Below, piece by piece: positions 49,815-58,905 of a stretch of 64,000 bases of DNA (position 1 is its first letter; every line of letters starts with the position of its first letter). Source of the stretch: Thalassotalea sp. LPB0316 (GTDB lineage: Bacteria; Pseudomonadota; Gammaproteobacteria; Enterobacterales; Alteromonadaceae); NCBI RefSeq assembly GCF_014898095.1, contig NZ_CP062946.1, forward strand, positions 2,170,001-2,234,000, written 5' to 3'. Made by a program: the position numbers and the translations under genes. The notes beneath the pieces are model-generated. The model was not told the origin of the DNA. It saw only the letters and a list, made by a program, of their open reading frames with translations, and ran no database searches.

Positions 49815-50247
49815 AAGTTTGCGTCGTTGCAATGAGCTTGTCTAACAAAGAGGTCAGTTGACTAAATTCAGTCTCAGAAAGCCCTGTTTGGCTAAATAAG
49901 CTTATCGGGATATCAAGTGCTTTACTTTCTAGTGAAGCGCCAAATTCAGTCAAGCCGATAGCAACACTGCGCTCATCTTCCTCGCTGCGAATACGATCAA
50001 TTAACCCTTGGCTTTGCATGCGCTTTAACAATGGCGAAAGCGTGCCAGAGTCAAGCTCTAGCTTTTTACCTAACGCTTTTACACTCATTGTATTTGGCGC
50101 TTCTTGCCAAAGCACCAGCATGACCAAGTATTGCGGATAGGTTAAGCCTAGCCCCTTTAACAGCGGAGCATACATTTTGGTCATCCGCTTATTGAGCCTA
50201 TATAGGCGAAAGCAAAGCTGATTTTCTAAACGTAATTGTTCAGCCAT
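49813..50247 (-). CDS. ohrR: OhrR-type MarR family redox regulator
   Basis: The 144-residue winged-helix regulator resembles OhrR throughout: LENQLCFRLYRLNKRMTKMYAPLL with trimmed ends, LTYPQYLVMLVLW, LDSGTLSPLLKRM and RSEEDERSVAIGLTE. The reactive cysteine is C12 (NQLCF). OhrR represses genes for organic hydroperoxide defence and lets go when this Cys is oxidised. It lies five bases after gpx, so the target peroxidase and its regulator are probably one operon. A candidate operator is at 50776-50792. Confidence 0.92.
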   Translation of the reverse strand: MAEQLRLENQLCFRLYRLNKRMTKMYAPLLKGLGLTYPQYLVMLVLWQEAPNTMSVKALGKKLELDSGTLSPLLKRMQSQGLIDRIRSEEDERSVAIGLTEFGASLESKALDIPISLFSQTGLSETEFSQLTSLLDKLIATTQT

Positions 50248-50252
50248 ATAAC

Positions 50253-50738
50253 TTACTTAGCTAATTCAGCTTTAATATCTGCTTCTATGTCTTGAGGTTT
50301 AGTCGTTGGCGCATAACGTTTTACCACGTTACCGTTTTTGCCAATTAAAAACTTAGTAAAATTCCACTTAATCTTTTGCGTACCTAAAATACCCGGTGCT
50401 TCGGCTTTAAGGTGCTTAAATAGTGGGTGAGTGTTGTCACCATTTACGTCAATTTTGGCAAATAGTGGAAATGAAATATTAAAGTTGAGATCGCAAAATG
50501 ATTTAATTTCTTCGTTGGAGCCTTTCTCTTGCTTACCAAATTGATTACACGGAAAGGCTAACACTGCTAAACCTTGATCCTGGTATTGGCTGTAGAGCTT
50601 TTGTAAGCCTTCGTATTGCGGAGTAAAACCACAAGCACTTGCCGTGTTAACGACTAAAACTACTTTACCTTGGAATGATGACATTTCAACCTTGTCACCT
50701 TTAAAGTCTGTTGCATCGAATTGATAAAAGTTACTCAT
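50253..50738 (-). CDS. Glutathione peroxidase family peroxidase (cysteine form)
   Basis: The 161-residue thioredoxin-fold peroxidase reduces peroxides. The peroxidatic residue is Cys, C36, in [10 protein letters not shown], with the supporting Gln in [10 protein letters not shown] and Trp in KWNFTKFL. The sequence resembles BtuE/Gpx proteins, which usually take electrons from thioredoxin or glutathione. It is the first gene of a two-gene unit with ohrR. The region just upstream carries a palindrome like the OhrR operator, so expression is probably induced by organic peroxides. Confidence 0.93.
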   Translation of the reverse strand: MSNFYQFDATDFKGDKVEMSSFQGKVVLVVNTASACGFTPQYEGLQKLYSQYQDQGLAVLAFPCNQFGKQEKGSNEEIKSFCDLNFNISFPLFAKIDVNGDNTHPLFKHLKAEAPGILGTQKIKWNFTKFLIGKNGNVVKRYAPTTKPQDIEADIKAELAK

Positions 50739-50775
50739 AATTTTTCTCCAATAATTTAATGATAGTGATAGTAGT

Positions 50776-50792
50776 GCAAAATTAAATTGTGC
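50776..50792. promoter_or_regulatory. Candidate OhrR operator upstream of gpx
   Basis: The 17-base sequence GCAAAATTAAATTGTGC is an imperfect palindrome that matches its own reverse complement at all but the centre base and one mismatched pair. Its AATT-N-AATT core closely resembles the TACAATT-N-AATTGTA operator known for OhrR proteins. It ends 38 bases before the gpx start on the minus strand, a plausible promoter position. The match is seen in the sequence; binding is inferred. Confidence 0.5.
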
Positions 50793-50863
50793 GCAACCTA
50801 ATTTTGTGGGTGAGATAAAAAATGCTTTTCGATAGAATGCAAAAAAGCATTAAGGAGTAATAG

Positions 50864-51727
50864 ATGAAAGTTGCATTCATTGGTTTAGGCGTCATGGGGT
50901 ATCCGATGGCGGGGCATCTACAAAATGCCGGGCATCAAACTTGTGTTTATAATCGCAGTAGTGAAAAAGCAAGTAAGTGGCAGACACAGTTTGGTGGTAA
51001 GGTTGGCGATACGCCAAAAGCCGCGGCACAAGATTGTGATATTGTGTTTTGCTGTGTTGGTAATGATGATGATGTGCGAAGTGTGGTATATGGGGATGAT
51101 GGTATTTTAGCAGGCCTTAAAGCCGGTGCTATTTTAGTTGATCACACCACCGCATCGGCTGAGCTTGCTAAAGAATTAGCTCAAGCATGTGCTAAACAAA
51201 GTTGTGGTTTTATTGATGCGCCGGTTAGTGGTGGCCAAGCTGGCGCAGAAAACGGCGTACTTACCGTTATGTGTGGTGGCGAGCAAGCGCACTTCGATAA
51301 AGTCGCACCAGTGATGGATGCATACGCGCGCTTTACCCAATTAATGGGCGATGTTGGGGCAGGTCAGCTAGCCAAAATGGTTAATCAAATTTGTATTGCA
51401 GGTGTAGTACAAGGTTTGGCTGAAGGTTTTAACTTTGCTGAAAAAGTCGGCTTAGATCCAGATAAGCTCGTCGAAACTATTGCAAAAGGTGCTGCAGGTT
51501 CATGGCAAATGGAAAATCGCTATAAAACCATGTTTGCTGGTGAATATGATTTTGGTTTTGCTGTCGACTGGATGCGCAAAGACTTAGCTATTGCCTTTGA
51601 GCAAGCTAAACAACACAACGTAGAGCTGCCTATGACGACTATGGTCGATGGTTTTTATCAAGAAGTTCAAGCTATGGGTGGAAACCGTTGGGACACTTCA
51701 AGCTTGATTGCTCGCTTTAAAAAATAA
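50864..51727 (+). CDS. NAD(P)-dependent 3-hydroxyisobutyrate dehydrogenase family protein
   Basis: The 287-residue beta-hydroxyacid dehydrogenase has the Rossmann start FIGLGVMGYPMAGHL, the substrate block DAPVSGGQAGAENGVL, and the catalytic Lys in GQLAKMVNQICIAG. Candidate activities include 3-hydroxyisobutyrate dehydrogenase, tartronate semialdehyde reductase and succinic semialdehyde reductase. The sequence alone does not decide. An AAGGAG precedes the ATG. It is divergent from the gpx-ohrR unit. Confidence 0.88.
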   Translation: MKVAFIGLGVMGYPMAGHLQNAGHQTCVYNRSSEKASKWQTQFGGKVGDTPKAAAQDCDIVFCCVGNDDDVRSVVYGDDGILAGLKAGAILVDHTTASAELAKELAQACAKQSCGFIDAPVSGGQAGAENGVLTVMCGGEQAHFDKVAPVMDAYARFTQLMGDVGAGQLAKMVNQICIAGVVQGLAEGFNFAEKVGLDPDKLVETIAKGAAGSWQMENRYKTMFAGEYDFGFAVDWMRKDLAIAFEQAKQHNVELPMTTMVDGFYQEVQAMGGNRWDTSSLIARFKK

Positions 51728-51744
51728 AATTCAACCCAATGATT

Positions 51745-51785
51745 AAAAAAGCCTCTATACTTGTTGAGACTTGTAGAGGCTTTTT
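51745..51785 (+). terminator. Hairpin terminator that also holds the next gene's Shine-Dalgarno
   Basis: GCCTCTA (51751-51757) pairs with TAGAGGC (51774-51780), with A bases before and TTTTT after. The T run ends directly at the next ATG (51786), and AGAGG in the right arm sits six bases before it. Confidence 0.75.
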
Positions 51786-52673
51786 ATGACATTGAAACGT
51801 AATGTATCTACGTTTGTTGTATGCGTACTACTATGTTGTGCGCCAATAAATGTTGCTTATGGACAAGCCCAACAAACTTCTGAACAACAGTTATCGCCGA
51901 TTGAGCTTGTGATCCCCGGACCGCTTGATGGCAATGCTGTGCGCAATCCTTTTATTGAAGACTTACTTAAATTGGTGTTCAAGCAAGAGGGTTATAATCT
52001 ATCTCTTGTTTATTTTAAACGTCAATATACCCAAGGCAGGGCATTGAGAGAACTGGAGCACGGCAGTGATATTGATCTGAATTGGTCGACAACATCGATT
52101 GAACGAGAACAGCACCTTCGGGCAATTCGCTTTCCACTCTACAGAGGGTTAATTGGTTGGCGCGTCGCGCTTATTCGCCAAGGTGATGATGAGCAGTTTG
52201 CTAGAGTAACAACACTTGATGACCTTAAACAGTATTTAGCTGTACAGCGCTTTGACTGGACTGATTTTGACGTTTTTAAAGAGAACGATTTGCCAATAGA
52301 AGGTAACTTTACTTTCGCGACCATGTCTAAGGCAGTACGTACAGGTTTGGTTGATTACTTTCCACGCTCTGTTTTAGAAATAGGTAATGAAATTAAACAT
52401 CCGCGAAATAATGAATTAGCTATCGAGCAGACACTGCTATTCAAATACCCTGCAGCCTATTATTTCTTTGTTAATAAAAAAGACGAAGCGCTAGCTCAAA
52501 CGGTTGAATCTGGTTTGATTAAAGCCTTTAAAAATGGCAGTTATCAAATATTGTTCAATCGCCATTTTGGTGAAAGCTTGGCGTTACTAAATTTAGATAG
52601 TCGCAAGATAATTCACTTAACCAACTCAACGTTTCCCGATGAAGAAACCGTTGAGCGTTTCTGGTATAAGTAG
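51786..52673 (+). CDS. Periplasmic solute-binding-like protein
   Basis: The 295-residue protein has a signal peptide (about 1-26, ending near AYGQA) and a bilobal periplasmic binding protein fold of the amino-acid-binding type. It resembles stand-alone binding-like proteins of marine Alteromonadales, with blocks such as RAIRFPLYRGLIGWRVALI and YFPRSVLEIGNEI. No transporter genes are adjacent, so it may serve a sensor or an orphan role. It starts at ATG 51786, directly on the T run of the preceding hairpin. Confidence 0.75.
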   Translation: MTLKRNVSTFVVCVLLCCAPINVAYGQAQQTSEQQLSPIELVIPGPLDGNAVRNPFIEDLLKLVFKQEGYNLSLVYFKRQYTQGRALRELEHGSDIDLNWSTTSIEREQHLRAIRFPLYRGLIGWRVALIRQGDDEQFARVTTLDDLKQYLAVQRFDWTDFDVFKENDLPIEGNFTFATMSKAVRTGLVDYFPRSVLEIGNEIKHPRNNELAIEQTLLFKYPAAYYFFVNKKDEALAQTVESGLIKAFKNGSYQILFNRHFGESLALLNLDSRKIIHLTNSTFPDEETVERFWYK

Positions 52674-52696
52674 TGGTATAAGTAATAGATTTTGAT

Positions 52697-52718
52697 GTCA
52701 GAGTTCGCTAACTCTGAC
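52697..52718. repeat. Perfect inverted repeat before sbcB
   Basis: GTCAGAGTT and AACTCTGAC form a 9-bp stem with a four-base loop, in the spacer between the binding-like gene and sbcB. No T run follows, so it is not a good terminator. The TCAGA core and the following ACCCC recall the 35 kb hairpin. It may be a small repeat remnant. Confidence 0.5.
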
Positions 52719-52757
52719 CCCGATTTATTATTTGAACTAAACAGATCAAGTTAAGAA

Positions 52758-54221
52758 TTATTCAGTAATATAGTGATATAGCGCTTTTAATATCGCCATT
52801 TTATGCTCATTACTCTCGTGCTCGTAGGCTAAGTTTTCCAGCTTTAACATAAACTCTTCGGCGCTCAATAGTCCTTTACCGCCAAGTTGTATCTTATCTT
52901 TACAATAAAGCTGCCATTGCTGTTTTTCTGTTTCGTTGAGCAAATGTGGGTAATTACGCGCTCGATACTTAAAGAGCATGGGTGATAATCGAGGATCGGT
53001 AAATTCAAATTGATAACTTGCTAATTGTTCAACGGGTAATTGGTGTAATAACGCCATTTGCGCTTTATCGCTATCGTTGAAAAACGCGCCTGAATAGAGC
53101 GCATGCTCAGGATCGATATCTGCATCTGACTGGTAACTACTCGTAAATACTTCAGTCATCGTTTCTCGAAGTTCAGGGTGTTGTTTAAGCTTCGCCAAAT
53201 TAGCTAAACAAGCTTCGCGATCAATACCAAGGCGCGCTGCGTTTTCGGGTAACAATGTTTTGGCCGGAGCGACAACAGGGCACTTATTAATGTGAATAAG
53301 TTTTACAGGAATCGGTAACTCATCTTCAGCTAAATCTTTATATGAGGTATACAAACGCGCTTTAATTTGCTCAGCATCGAGCTCAAATATTGGCGAAATA
53401 TCTTTTGCTAAATCAACACAAACTACGGCATTTTTATTGGTTGGATGATAACTAATGGGTGCAAACCAGCTAGTGCAGCCCTGAGCTGATGGTATTTTAC
53501 TGGTGGTGTGAACAACCGGCGTCATACTGTAAACATCAAGAAGTTCAGCAACCGCTTTCTTATTGCGCAAACTAAATAAGAAATTATATAGCTTAGGTTG
53601 TTTTTCTTTGATTAGCTTTGCCATGGCAATGGTAGCGTATACATCTGACATTGCATCATGTGCCTCCTCATGACTAATAGCATTGGCAGCAGTTAATAAT
53701 TCTAAACGAAAGCTAACAATACCATCTTCGTTTTCTGGCCAATTAATACCTTCTGGGCGAAGGGCATAACAGGCCCTAACCATATCAATGATATCCCAGC
53801 GACTGTTGCCATTTTGCCACTCACGCGCGTAGGGATCGTAGAAGTTGCGATAAAGCAGATACCGCGTGACTTCATCGTCAAAGCGAATGTTGTTATAACC
53901 GGCGACACAAGTATTGGGCGCAGAGAAAAGCGCGTGGATACGATCGGCAAATTCAGCCTCTGGTAGTCCTTCTTTTAATGCTTTTTGTGGGGTAATCCCA
54001 GTAACAAGCGCAGCTTCAGGATGCGGCAAATAATCGGCTGGTGGTTGGCAATAAAACACTTCGGGCTCGCCAATAATGTTTAAATCAAGATCGGTTCGAA
54101 TAGCGGCAAACTGAGATGGTTTATCGTACTTTGGCGATACGCCCCAAGTCTCATAATCGTGCCATAAAATCGTAGGTTGGCCGTTAAAATTGTCGGTATT
54201 ATTGCTTTGAGTGACAGTCAT
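52758..54221 (-). CDS. sbcB: Exodeoxyribonuclease I
   Basis: ExoI degrades single-stranded DNA 3' to 5' and takes part in recombination and mismatch repair. The 487-residue protein begins with the DEDD exonuclease motif ILWHDYETWGVSPKYDKPSQF (trimmed), then shows GYNNIRFDDEVTRYLLYRNF and the HDAMSDVYATIAMAKL helix that holds a later metal residue. Length is near that of E. coli ExoI (475). It stands alone on the minus strand. Confidence 0.96.
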   Translation of the reverse strand: MTVTQSNNTDNFNGQPTILWHDYETWGVSPKYDKPSQFAAIRTDLDLNIIGEPEVFYCQPPADYLPHPEAALVTGITPQKALKEGLPEAEFADRIHALFSAPNTCVAGYNNIRFDDEVTRYLLYRNFYDPYAREWQNGNSRWDIIDMVRACYALRPEGINWPENEDGIVSFRLELLTAANAISHEEAHDAMSDVYATIAMAKLIKEKQPKLYNFLFSLRNKKAVAELLDVYSMTPVVHTTSKIPSAQGCTSWFAPISYHPTNKNAVVCVDLAKDISPIFELDAEQIKARLYTSYKDLAEDELPIPVKLIHINKCPVVAPAKTLLPENAARLGIDREACLANLAKLKQHPELRETMTEVFTSSYQSDADIDPEHALYSGAFFNDSDKAQMALLHQLPVEQLASYQFEFTDPRLSPMLFKYRARNYPHLLNETEKQQWQLYCKDKIQLGGKGLLSAEEFMLKLENLAYEHESNEHKMAILKALYHYITE

Positions 54222-54512
54222 TATATGTTGCGTGTATCTTTTTATTTTGATGCTCTGCCTGTAATAGAAACAGGTAATTTAGCTTAGTGCTTTGCATGAT
54301 AAACGCTTTGTGCTTTGAAATCGAGAATCACAGGTTGTTACTGAGCTTTTATTAATCATTAAGTAGTTATTGTGATGAATTTGTTACTAAAATATATGGG
54401 TTGTTTAAAGAGACAGGATTAAAGATTTTCAGCAGTTAGATGATAGGGTTTAACACCTGAGCTAGCTTAAATGTGTTTTGACTGTTTAATTTTTGGCATT
54501 AGGAGAAAGAAT

Positions 54513-54812
54513 TTGAATAGTAAACTCTATAACTGTCATTGGGGCTTCAAATGTGACAAGACCTGGGAGTCGTTAACTAACACTGACGATCCTAAGGTGA
54601 AGTATTGCACTAATTGTAAACGCAATGTTCATAAAATCGAAAATGAAGCCGAGTTACATTATCAAATTAACCTAAATCGCTGTCTTTATTTTAGTGGTTT
54701 ATTCGTTGATCACAAAAAAGATTATAAATACCCTGTTGATAGTAATATCAGTGACCAAATGTACGTTGGTGAAGTCCGTGCTGACTATGTTATCGCCCCT
54801 AAAAAAGACTAG
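54513..54812 (+). CDS. Small Cys-rich protein, zinc-ribbon-like, 99 residues
   Basis: The protein has Cys at about 8, 14, 32 and 35, with a CTNC pair, and a further Cys at about 57 (RCLYF). The pattern W-E-S-L-T around residue 18 and the CxxC hairpin resemble small zinc-binding domain proteins seen in many bacteria as unknowns. I chose TTG 54513, eight bases after AGGAG. An ATG at 54471 in the same frame gives 14 extra residues and has no ribosome site. The function is unknown. Confidence 0.6.
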   Translation: MNSKLYNCHWGFKCDKTWESLTNTDDPKVKYCTNCKRNVHKIENEAELHYQINLNRCLYFSGLFVDHKKDYKYPVDSNISDQMYVGEVRADYVIAPKKD

Positions 54813-54939
54813 CGTGAGGTTGATTAAAACCAGCCCCAATACTAGGCTTTAGTTAGCGTCCATAGTATTAAATCACGAATTTTTATGCGCATTGAATTAC
54901 GTCAATTCGTATGAGTGATGGAGTTATTAAACACAACAC

Positions 54940-55899
54940 ATGAAATTTTTCTCTCCTCGCCAAAAGGGCAATATGATAATGGCTCTTTGTATTATTGGAG
55001 TTCTAGTAATCGCTCCATTTGGCGTCGTGCGTTTACTGCAGGAAGACTATATGATGATGACATTCGATTTCATCATCTCAGGGCTAATTGCCTCAGCTGC
55101 TTTATACATCTACTTTACCGGTAAGATTGACTTTCCGACATATCTCTTGGGTTTTCTCTGCTCTGTTGGCACAATTACGACAATCTACATACAGGGAGCT
55201 AGCGTTGCTTATTGGGCATACCCCCTAACCATCGTCCAGTATTATATATTCAAACCTAAGGTCGCATTTTGGCTAAATACCTTTACTTTAATTGGCATCT
55301 TCCCGCCTTGCTACGCTTCATTAAATTCCATCGAGTTAGCGTCTTTATTAATCACGTTATTCACCACCAATATGTTTTGCTATACCTTCGCTGTGCAAAC
55401 CGATAAAAGCACCTCTGTATATGAAGAACAAGCACTCAAAGATGGTTTAACAGGCACCCTTAACAGGCGAGCCATGGACAATCGATTTACCCAAATTGAA
55501 AAAGGTGGATTAGCAACATCACTGATTATCTTTGACATTGACCGATTTAAAAAGATAAACGATCAATATGGGCACCTAGTTGGCGACGATTTACTGATAA
55601 AACTAAGTAGTACAATTAAACAAGAGCTGAGAGCTGAAGATGGCATTTATCGATATGGCGGTGAAGAATTTGTTGTGATAGCACCTAACACACCACTTTC
55701 AAGTGCTCATGCGCTTGCAGAAAAACTTCGTGAACATGTCGAAAATGAGGAGCTTTTAGCTGACAGGAAGGTCACGATTTCATTAGGTGTCGCTGAGCTA
55801 ATGACAAACGAAAGTATTCACGATTGCTTTCAGCGTTGTGATGAAGCACTTTATAATGCTAAGTCCAGTGGCAGAAATCGTACTTGCATCGCCGCCTGA
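54940..55899 (+). CDS. Membrane diguanylate cyclase (GGDEF)
   Basis: The enzyme makes c-di-GMP from GTP. The 319-residue protein has five or six transmembrane helices (about residues 12-150), a short linker, and a C-terminal GGDEF domain. That domain shows DGLTGTLNRRAMD, the metal-binding FDIDRFKKINDQYGHLVGDD block and the active site GGEEF. The RxxD inhibitory I-site is present as RAED, five residues before GGEEF, so product inhibition is expected. The membrane part has no named sensory domain that I recognise. It stands alone. Confidence 0.93.
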   Translation: MKFFSPRQKGNMIMALCIIGVLVIAPFGVVRLLQEDYMMMTFDFIISGLIASAALYIYFTGKIDFPTYLLGFLCSVGTITTIYIQGASVAYWAYPLTIVQYYIFKPKVAFWLNTFTLIGIFPPCYASLNSIELASLLITLFTTNMFCYTFAVQTDKSTSVYEEQALKDGLTGTLNRRAMDNRFTQIEKGGLATSLIIFDIDRFKKINDQYGHLVGDDLLIKLSSTIKQELRAEDGIYRYGGEEFVVIAPNTPLSSAHALAEKLREHVENEELLADRKVTISLGVAELMTNESIHDCFQRCDEALYNAKSSGRNRTCIAA

Positions 55900-55978
55900 T
55901 AAACCAATTGCCGCTATTAGCCTACGTATATTTTACCGGTTAACAAGCGATAATTATTCGTCGAATTTCCATGGGTGT

Positions 55979-58222
55979 TCATAAAGATAAGCCGTAGCTG
56001 ACTTTAAGGAATACCGAGCGGAAACTGCGGTGCAACTGCCGAAATTCATCATTGGTGAAGCCAACGTCATTGTATCCGGCATACACTACCGTCTGAGGGC
56101 TGACTTTGTAGGAATATAGAATTTGTCGGTTGATGTCTTTACTTTGTGCATTAAAGTCCTGTGGATTGCGGTATAAATCGAGATTACGGCTGGTATTGAT
56201 CTTCTGAAAACTAATACTGAATTGAGTGCGATTCGAGAGTTGGTAAATCATCCGCGCATCAAGTGCTTGAGCCTTGAACAAGGTGCCTCCTGTAACATCC
56301 ATGCGCTGAAAGTCCATGCCCACATCCATTTGTAAGTGTTTGCCGTATTCAAAATTTATCCGCGGTTGAAAACGCAAATTTGAGCCTGAACGATTGTTGT
56401 CATAATCGATTTTATTACCACCGGATACGGCGAGTTTTACTTTTGATGTGGTATGAGGGCGAAACTCTGCACTGAGATTAATATCAGAAATATCAAAGGT
56501 GTCTCCCTGATAATATTCGCTACCGCTATTAGCACCGAGCCTTAACGAGGATTGTAGGTCGCCTTTGACGTTGATAAAGGCGTAATACGATTCTTTAAGG
56601 GATAGGCCATCACCGCGAGATTGACGTTCGCCACCACCTTGGAGCCTAACTTCATTCCACCACTTGTTCGGCTTAGCGTACCAAGTGCGTGCACCGCCAA
56701 GCGCTTGTTTGGCAAAGTTTACCTTTTCGACAAAGCCCATGTCAGCGCGAAAATCTTCATCGTATTCTTCCGAATTAGCATACATTAACCAATCTCTTGA
56801 CTGATAAAGATAAAGGGCTCGATAAGCAAATCCATCCTTGTCATTCTCCTCACCGTAGCGCTCAGACAAAAGCGCATAATCAAAGGCGTCACGGGTTTCA
56901 CTGAGCGCGACCTGATAAAAAACACTGTGGTTATCTGCTAGCCGGTGTTTACCGTCTACCGATATCAGATAGTTGTGATAATCATCACTTTGTCGCAGCG
57001 TAGAAACGATGCCAGCAAAAGAGTTATCGCCATAATCTCGGCGATACCTCAATACCGCATTAATGCTTTTCTCGTCTAATGTCGTTACCGTAGAGCCGTC
57101 AAAATCAGGCACGATAAAAGAGGTGGTGTCGTCATCGGTGATAATAATCCCACCGGTGTTGTTGCCAAGTTTACTGGTGATCTTAGCGCCCCAATTTGGG
57201 GTGGCGATATTTCGGGTGTAAACCAGCCGCATAAAGTTCTCAAAATAGTCGGCATTGTCGAGAAAAAATGGCCGTAACTCAGGGTAAAACAACGTAAAGT
57301 TATTGTTGACGTCGAGTTGTGCACCATCGACAGAGACCTGCGAAAAATCTGGGTTTATCGTCATGTACAGTGAGGTAGACGGCGTGATCCCCCAGCGAAT
57401 ATCGCCACCGATTTCTGTGTTGCTGAGTGCTTCGGTTTCGCCGCGCTCGGTATCCAAGGTTTGGGAGTTTCCTGTTACAGCATAGGGAATAACATCCAGA
57501 CTGCGTCCAGGTGATGCGTTGTCAAATCCTTCTAGCTTGGGAAGCTGGCACAAATAACAGGGGTTTTCTCTGTCTAACGGGATATAAGAAATACGCTCAA
57601 GGATGCTACGAGGACGGTTGCGAATAAAATTTACCCCCCAGCTTTGCTTACCTGAAGAAGCGACAAATTGCATGACTTTCAACGGGATAGCCATTTCAAC
57701 TACATAGCCCTGATCGGTCAGTTTTCCGGCTGATTGCCATAAACCATCCCATGCGCTGTTGCCTCTGTTTGACACGCCGTCGTAAACTAAATCCATTTGT
57801 GCGCCTAGCGCATTGGCGTAAAACATATAAGAGCGTCGAGCTTCACCGAAAGTGTCTAATACTACGCCGACAAAATCATCTGACCAGCCTTTATCCTGAT
57901 CTCGATAGGCCGCACGAATAGTATCTGGTTCAGGATCATTGGCGGCAAATGCAATATAAAGCATGTTATTGTTTTCAAGGATCCAGACTTGTGTGCTCGC
58001 ACTAGGCGCGACATTTTCACCAGGGCGGATTTGATAATCCAGGGTCAGCGTCTTGGCTTGATGCCAAGCTTCATCGTCGAGTACACCATCGATTTTAATC
58101 GGTAGCTCGACCTTAGGTAGCGACATAACCTCTATATTAGATGCTAACGAAATCGCTGATAAAACCGCGCAGCTCCATGCAAAGAATAAATTTCGTACAG
58201 TGATCCTTGGCCTGAACTGCAT
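55979..58222 (-). CDS. CBM9-like/DUF5916 outer-membrane protein
   Basis: The 747-residue protein has a signal peptide (about 1-27, ending near SLASN) and an N-terminal CBM9-like sandwich (about 35-210) with LPIKIDGVLDDEAWHQA, NMLYIAFAANDPEP and MFYANALGAQMDLVYDG. The large C-terminal half (about 250-747) has the DUF5916 pattern of alternating beta strands, consistent with an outer-membrane barrel, and ends SVFLKVSYGLSL with a terminal hydrophobic beta-strand. Members are often linked to carbohydrate or surface breakdown, but the role is not established. It diverges from the FKBP gene across a 203-base spacer. Confidence 0.82.
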   Translation of the reverse strand: MQFRPRITVRNLFFAWSCAVLSAISLASNIEVMSLPKVELPIKIDGVLDDEAWHQAKTLTLDYQIRPGENVAPSASTQVWILENNNMLYIAFAANDPEPDTIRAAYRDQDKGWSDDFVGVVLDTFGEARRSYMFYANALGAQMDLVYDGVSNRGNSAWDGLWQSAGKLTDQGYVVEMAIPLKVMQFVASSGKQSWGVNFIRNRPRSILERISYIPLDRENPCYLCQLPKLEGFDNASPGRSLDVIPYAVTGNSQTLDTERGETEALSNTEIGGDIRWGITPSTSLYMTINPDFSQVSVDGAQLDVNNNFTLFYPELRPFFLDNADYFENFMRLVYTRNIATPNWGAKITSKLGNNTGGIIITDDDTTSFIVPDFDGSTVTTLDEKSINAVLRYRRDYGDNSFAGIVSTLRQSDDYHNYLISVDGKHRLADNHSVFYQVALSETRDAFDYALLSERYGEENDKDGFAYRALYLYQSRDWLMYANSEEYDEDFRADMGFVEKVNFAKQALGGARTWYAKPNKWWNEVRLQGGGERQSRGDGLSLKESYYAFINVKGDLQSSLRLGANSGSEYYQGDTFDISDINLSAEFRPHTTSKVKLAVSGGNKIDYDNNRSGSNLRFQPRINFEYGKHLQMDVGMDFQRMDVTGGTLFKAQALDARMIYQLSNRTQFSISFQKINTSRNLDLYRNPQDFNAQSKDINRQILYSYKVSPQTVVYAGYNDVGFTNDEFRQLHRSFRSVFLKVSYGLSL

Positions 58223-58425
58223 AATTGTCCTGTCTGGTCGTTACTTAAAGATGCGTAATAAGCACAGCTTAGCCAACATTTTTATCTAAAACAATCGCGC
58301 AAAAGTGTGCAGTGCTTGATATACCAGTATACGCCTCGACCATAGTTTAAAGGCTAAGCATAGACAAATATGCTCAATGACGTAAACTAGCGATCAATCT
58401 AGTTCAACATAGTCGGTTATAAAAA

Positions 58426-58896
58426 ATGAAGTACATTGTTATTATGCTTGTTGTTGCCCTAATGGTGTTTATGTATCAACGCGCGGGCAAAAATAAAGCG
58501 TTGGCAGTAGAAAATAAACAGATAGGCGAGGCATTTCTTACAACAAATAAACAGCAAGAAGGTGTCGTAGAAACTCAATCTGGTTTGCAGTACTTGGTGT
58601 TAAATAAAGGTGACTCAACGATTCAACCATCGGCTAATTCAACGGTAAATGTTCATTACCACGGCACACTCATCGACGGCACGGTGTTTGATAGCTCTGT
58701 TGAACGAGGCTCGCCGATCAGTTTTGGTCTTAAGCAAGTTATTGCTGGTTGGACAGAAGGCCTTCAAACCATGCATGTTGGCGATAAAACACGATTTTTT
58801 ATTCCTGCAGAATTAGCTTATGGCGATCGCGCTGTTGGTAAAATCCCTGCCGGTTCAACGTTGATTTTTGACGTTGAGCTGTTAGCTGTTCAATAA
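58426..58896 (+). CDS. FKBP-type peptidyl-prolyl cis-trans isomerase, membrane-anchored
   Basis: The 156-residue protein begins with a hydrophobic segment (about 3-17) acting as anchor or signal, then a spacer, then an FKBP domain with VNVHYHGTLIDGTVFDSS, ISFGLKQVIAGWTEGLQTM and FFIPAELAYGDR. It probably helps proteins fold in the periplasm, like FklB/FkpA-type enzymes. It lacks the N-terminal dimer arm of FkpA. The exonuclease gene follows after nine bases, so they may be cotranscribed. Confidence 0.92.
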   Translation: MKYIVIMLVVALMVFMYQRAGKNKALAVENKQIGEAFLTTNKQQEGVVETQSGLQYLVLNKGDSTIQPSANSTVNVHYHGTLIDGTVFDSSVERGSPISFGLKQVIAGWTEGLQTMHVGDKTRFFIPAELAYGDRAVGKIPAGSTLIFDVELLAVQ

Positions 58897-58905
58897 GGTT
58901 TTCTC

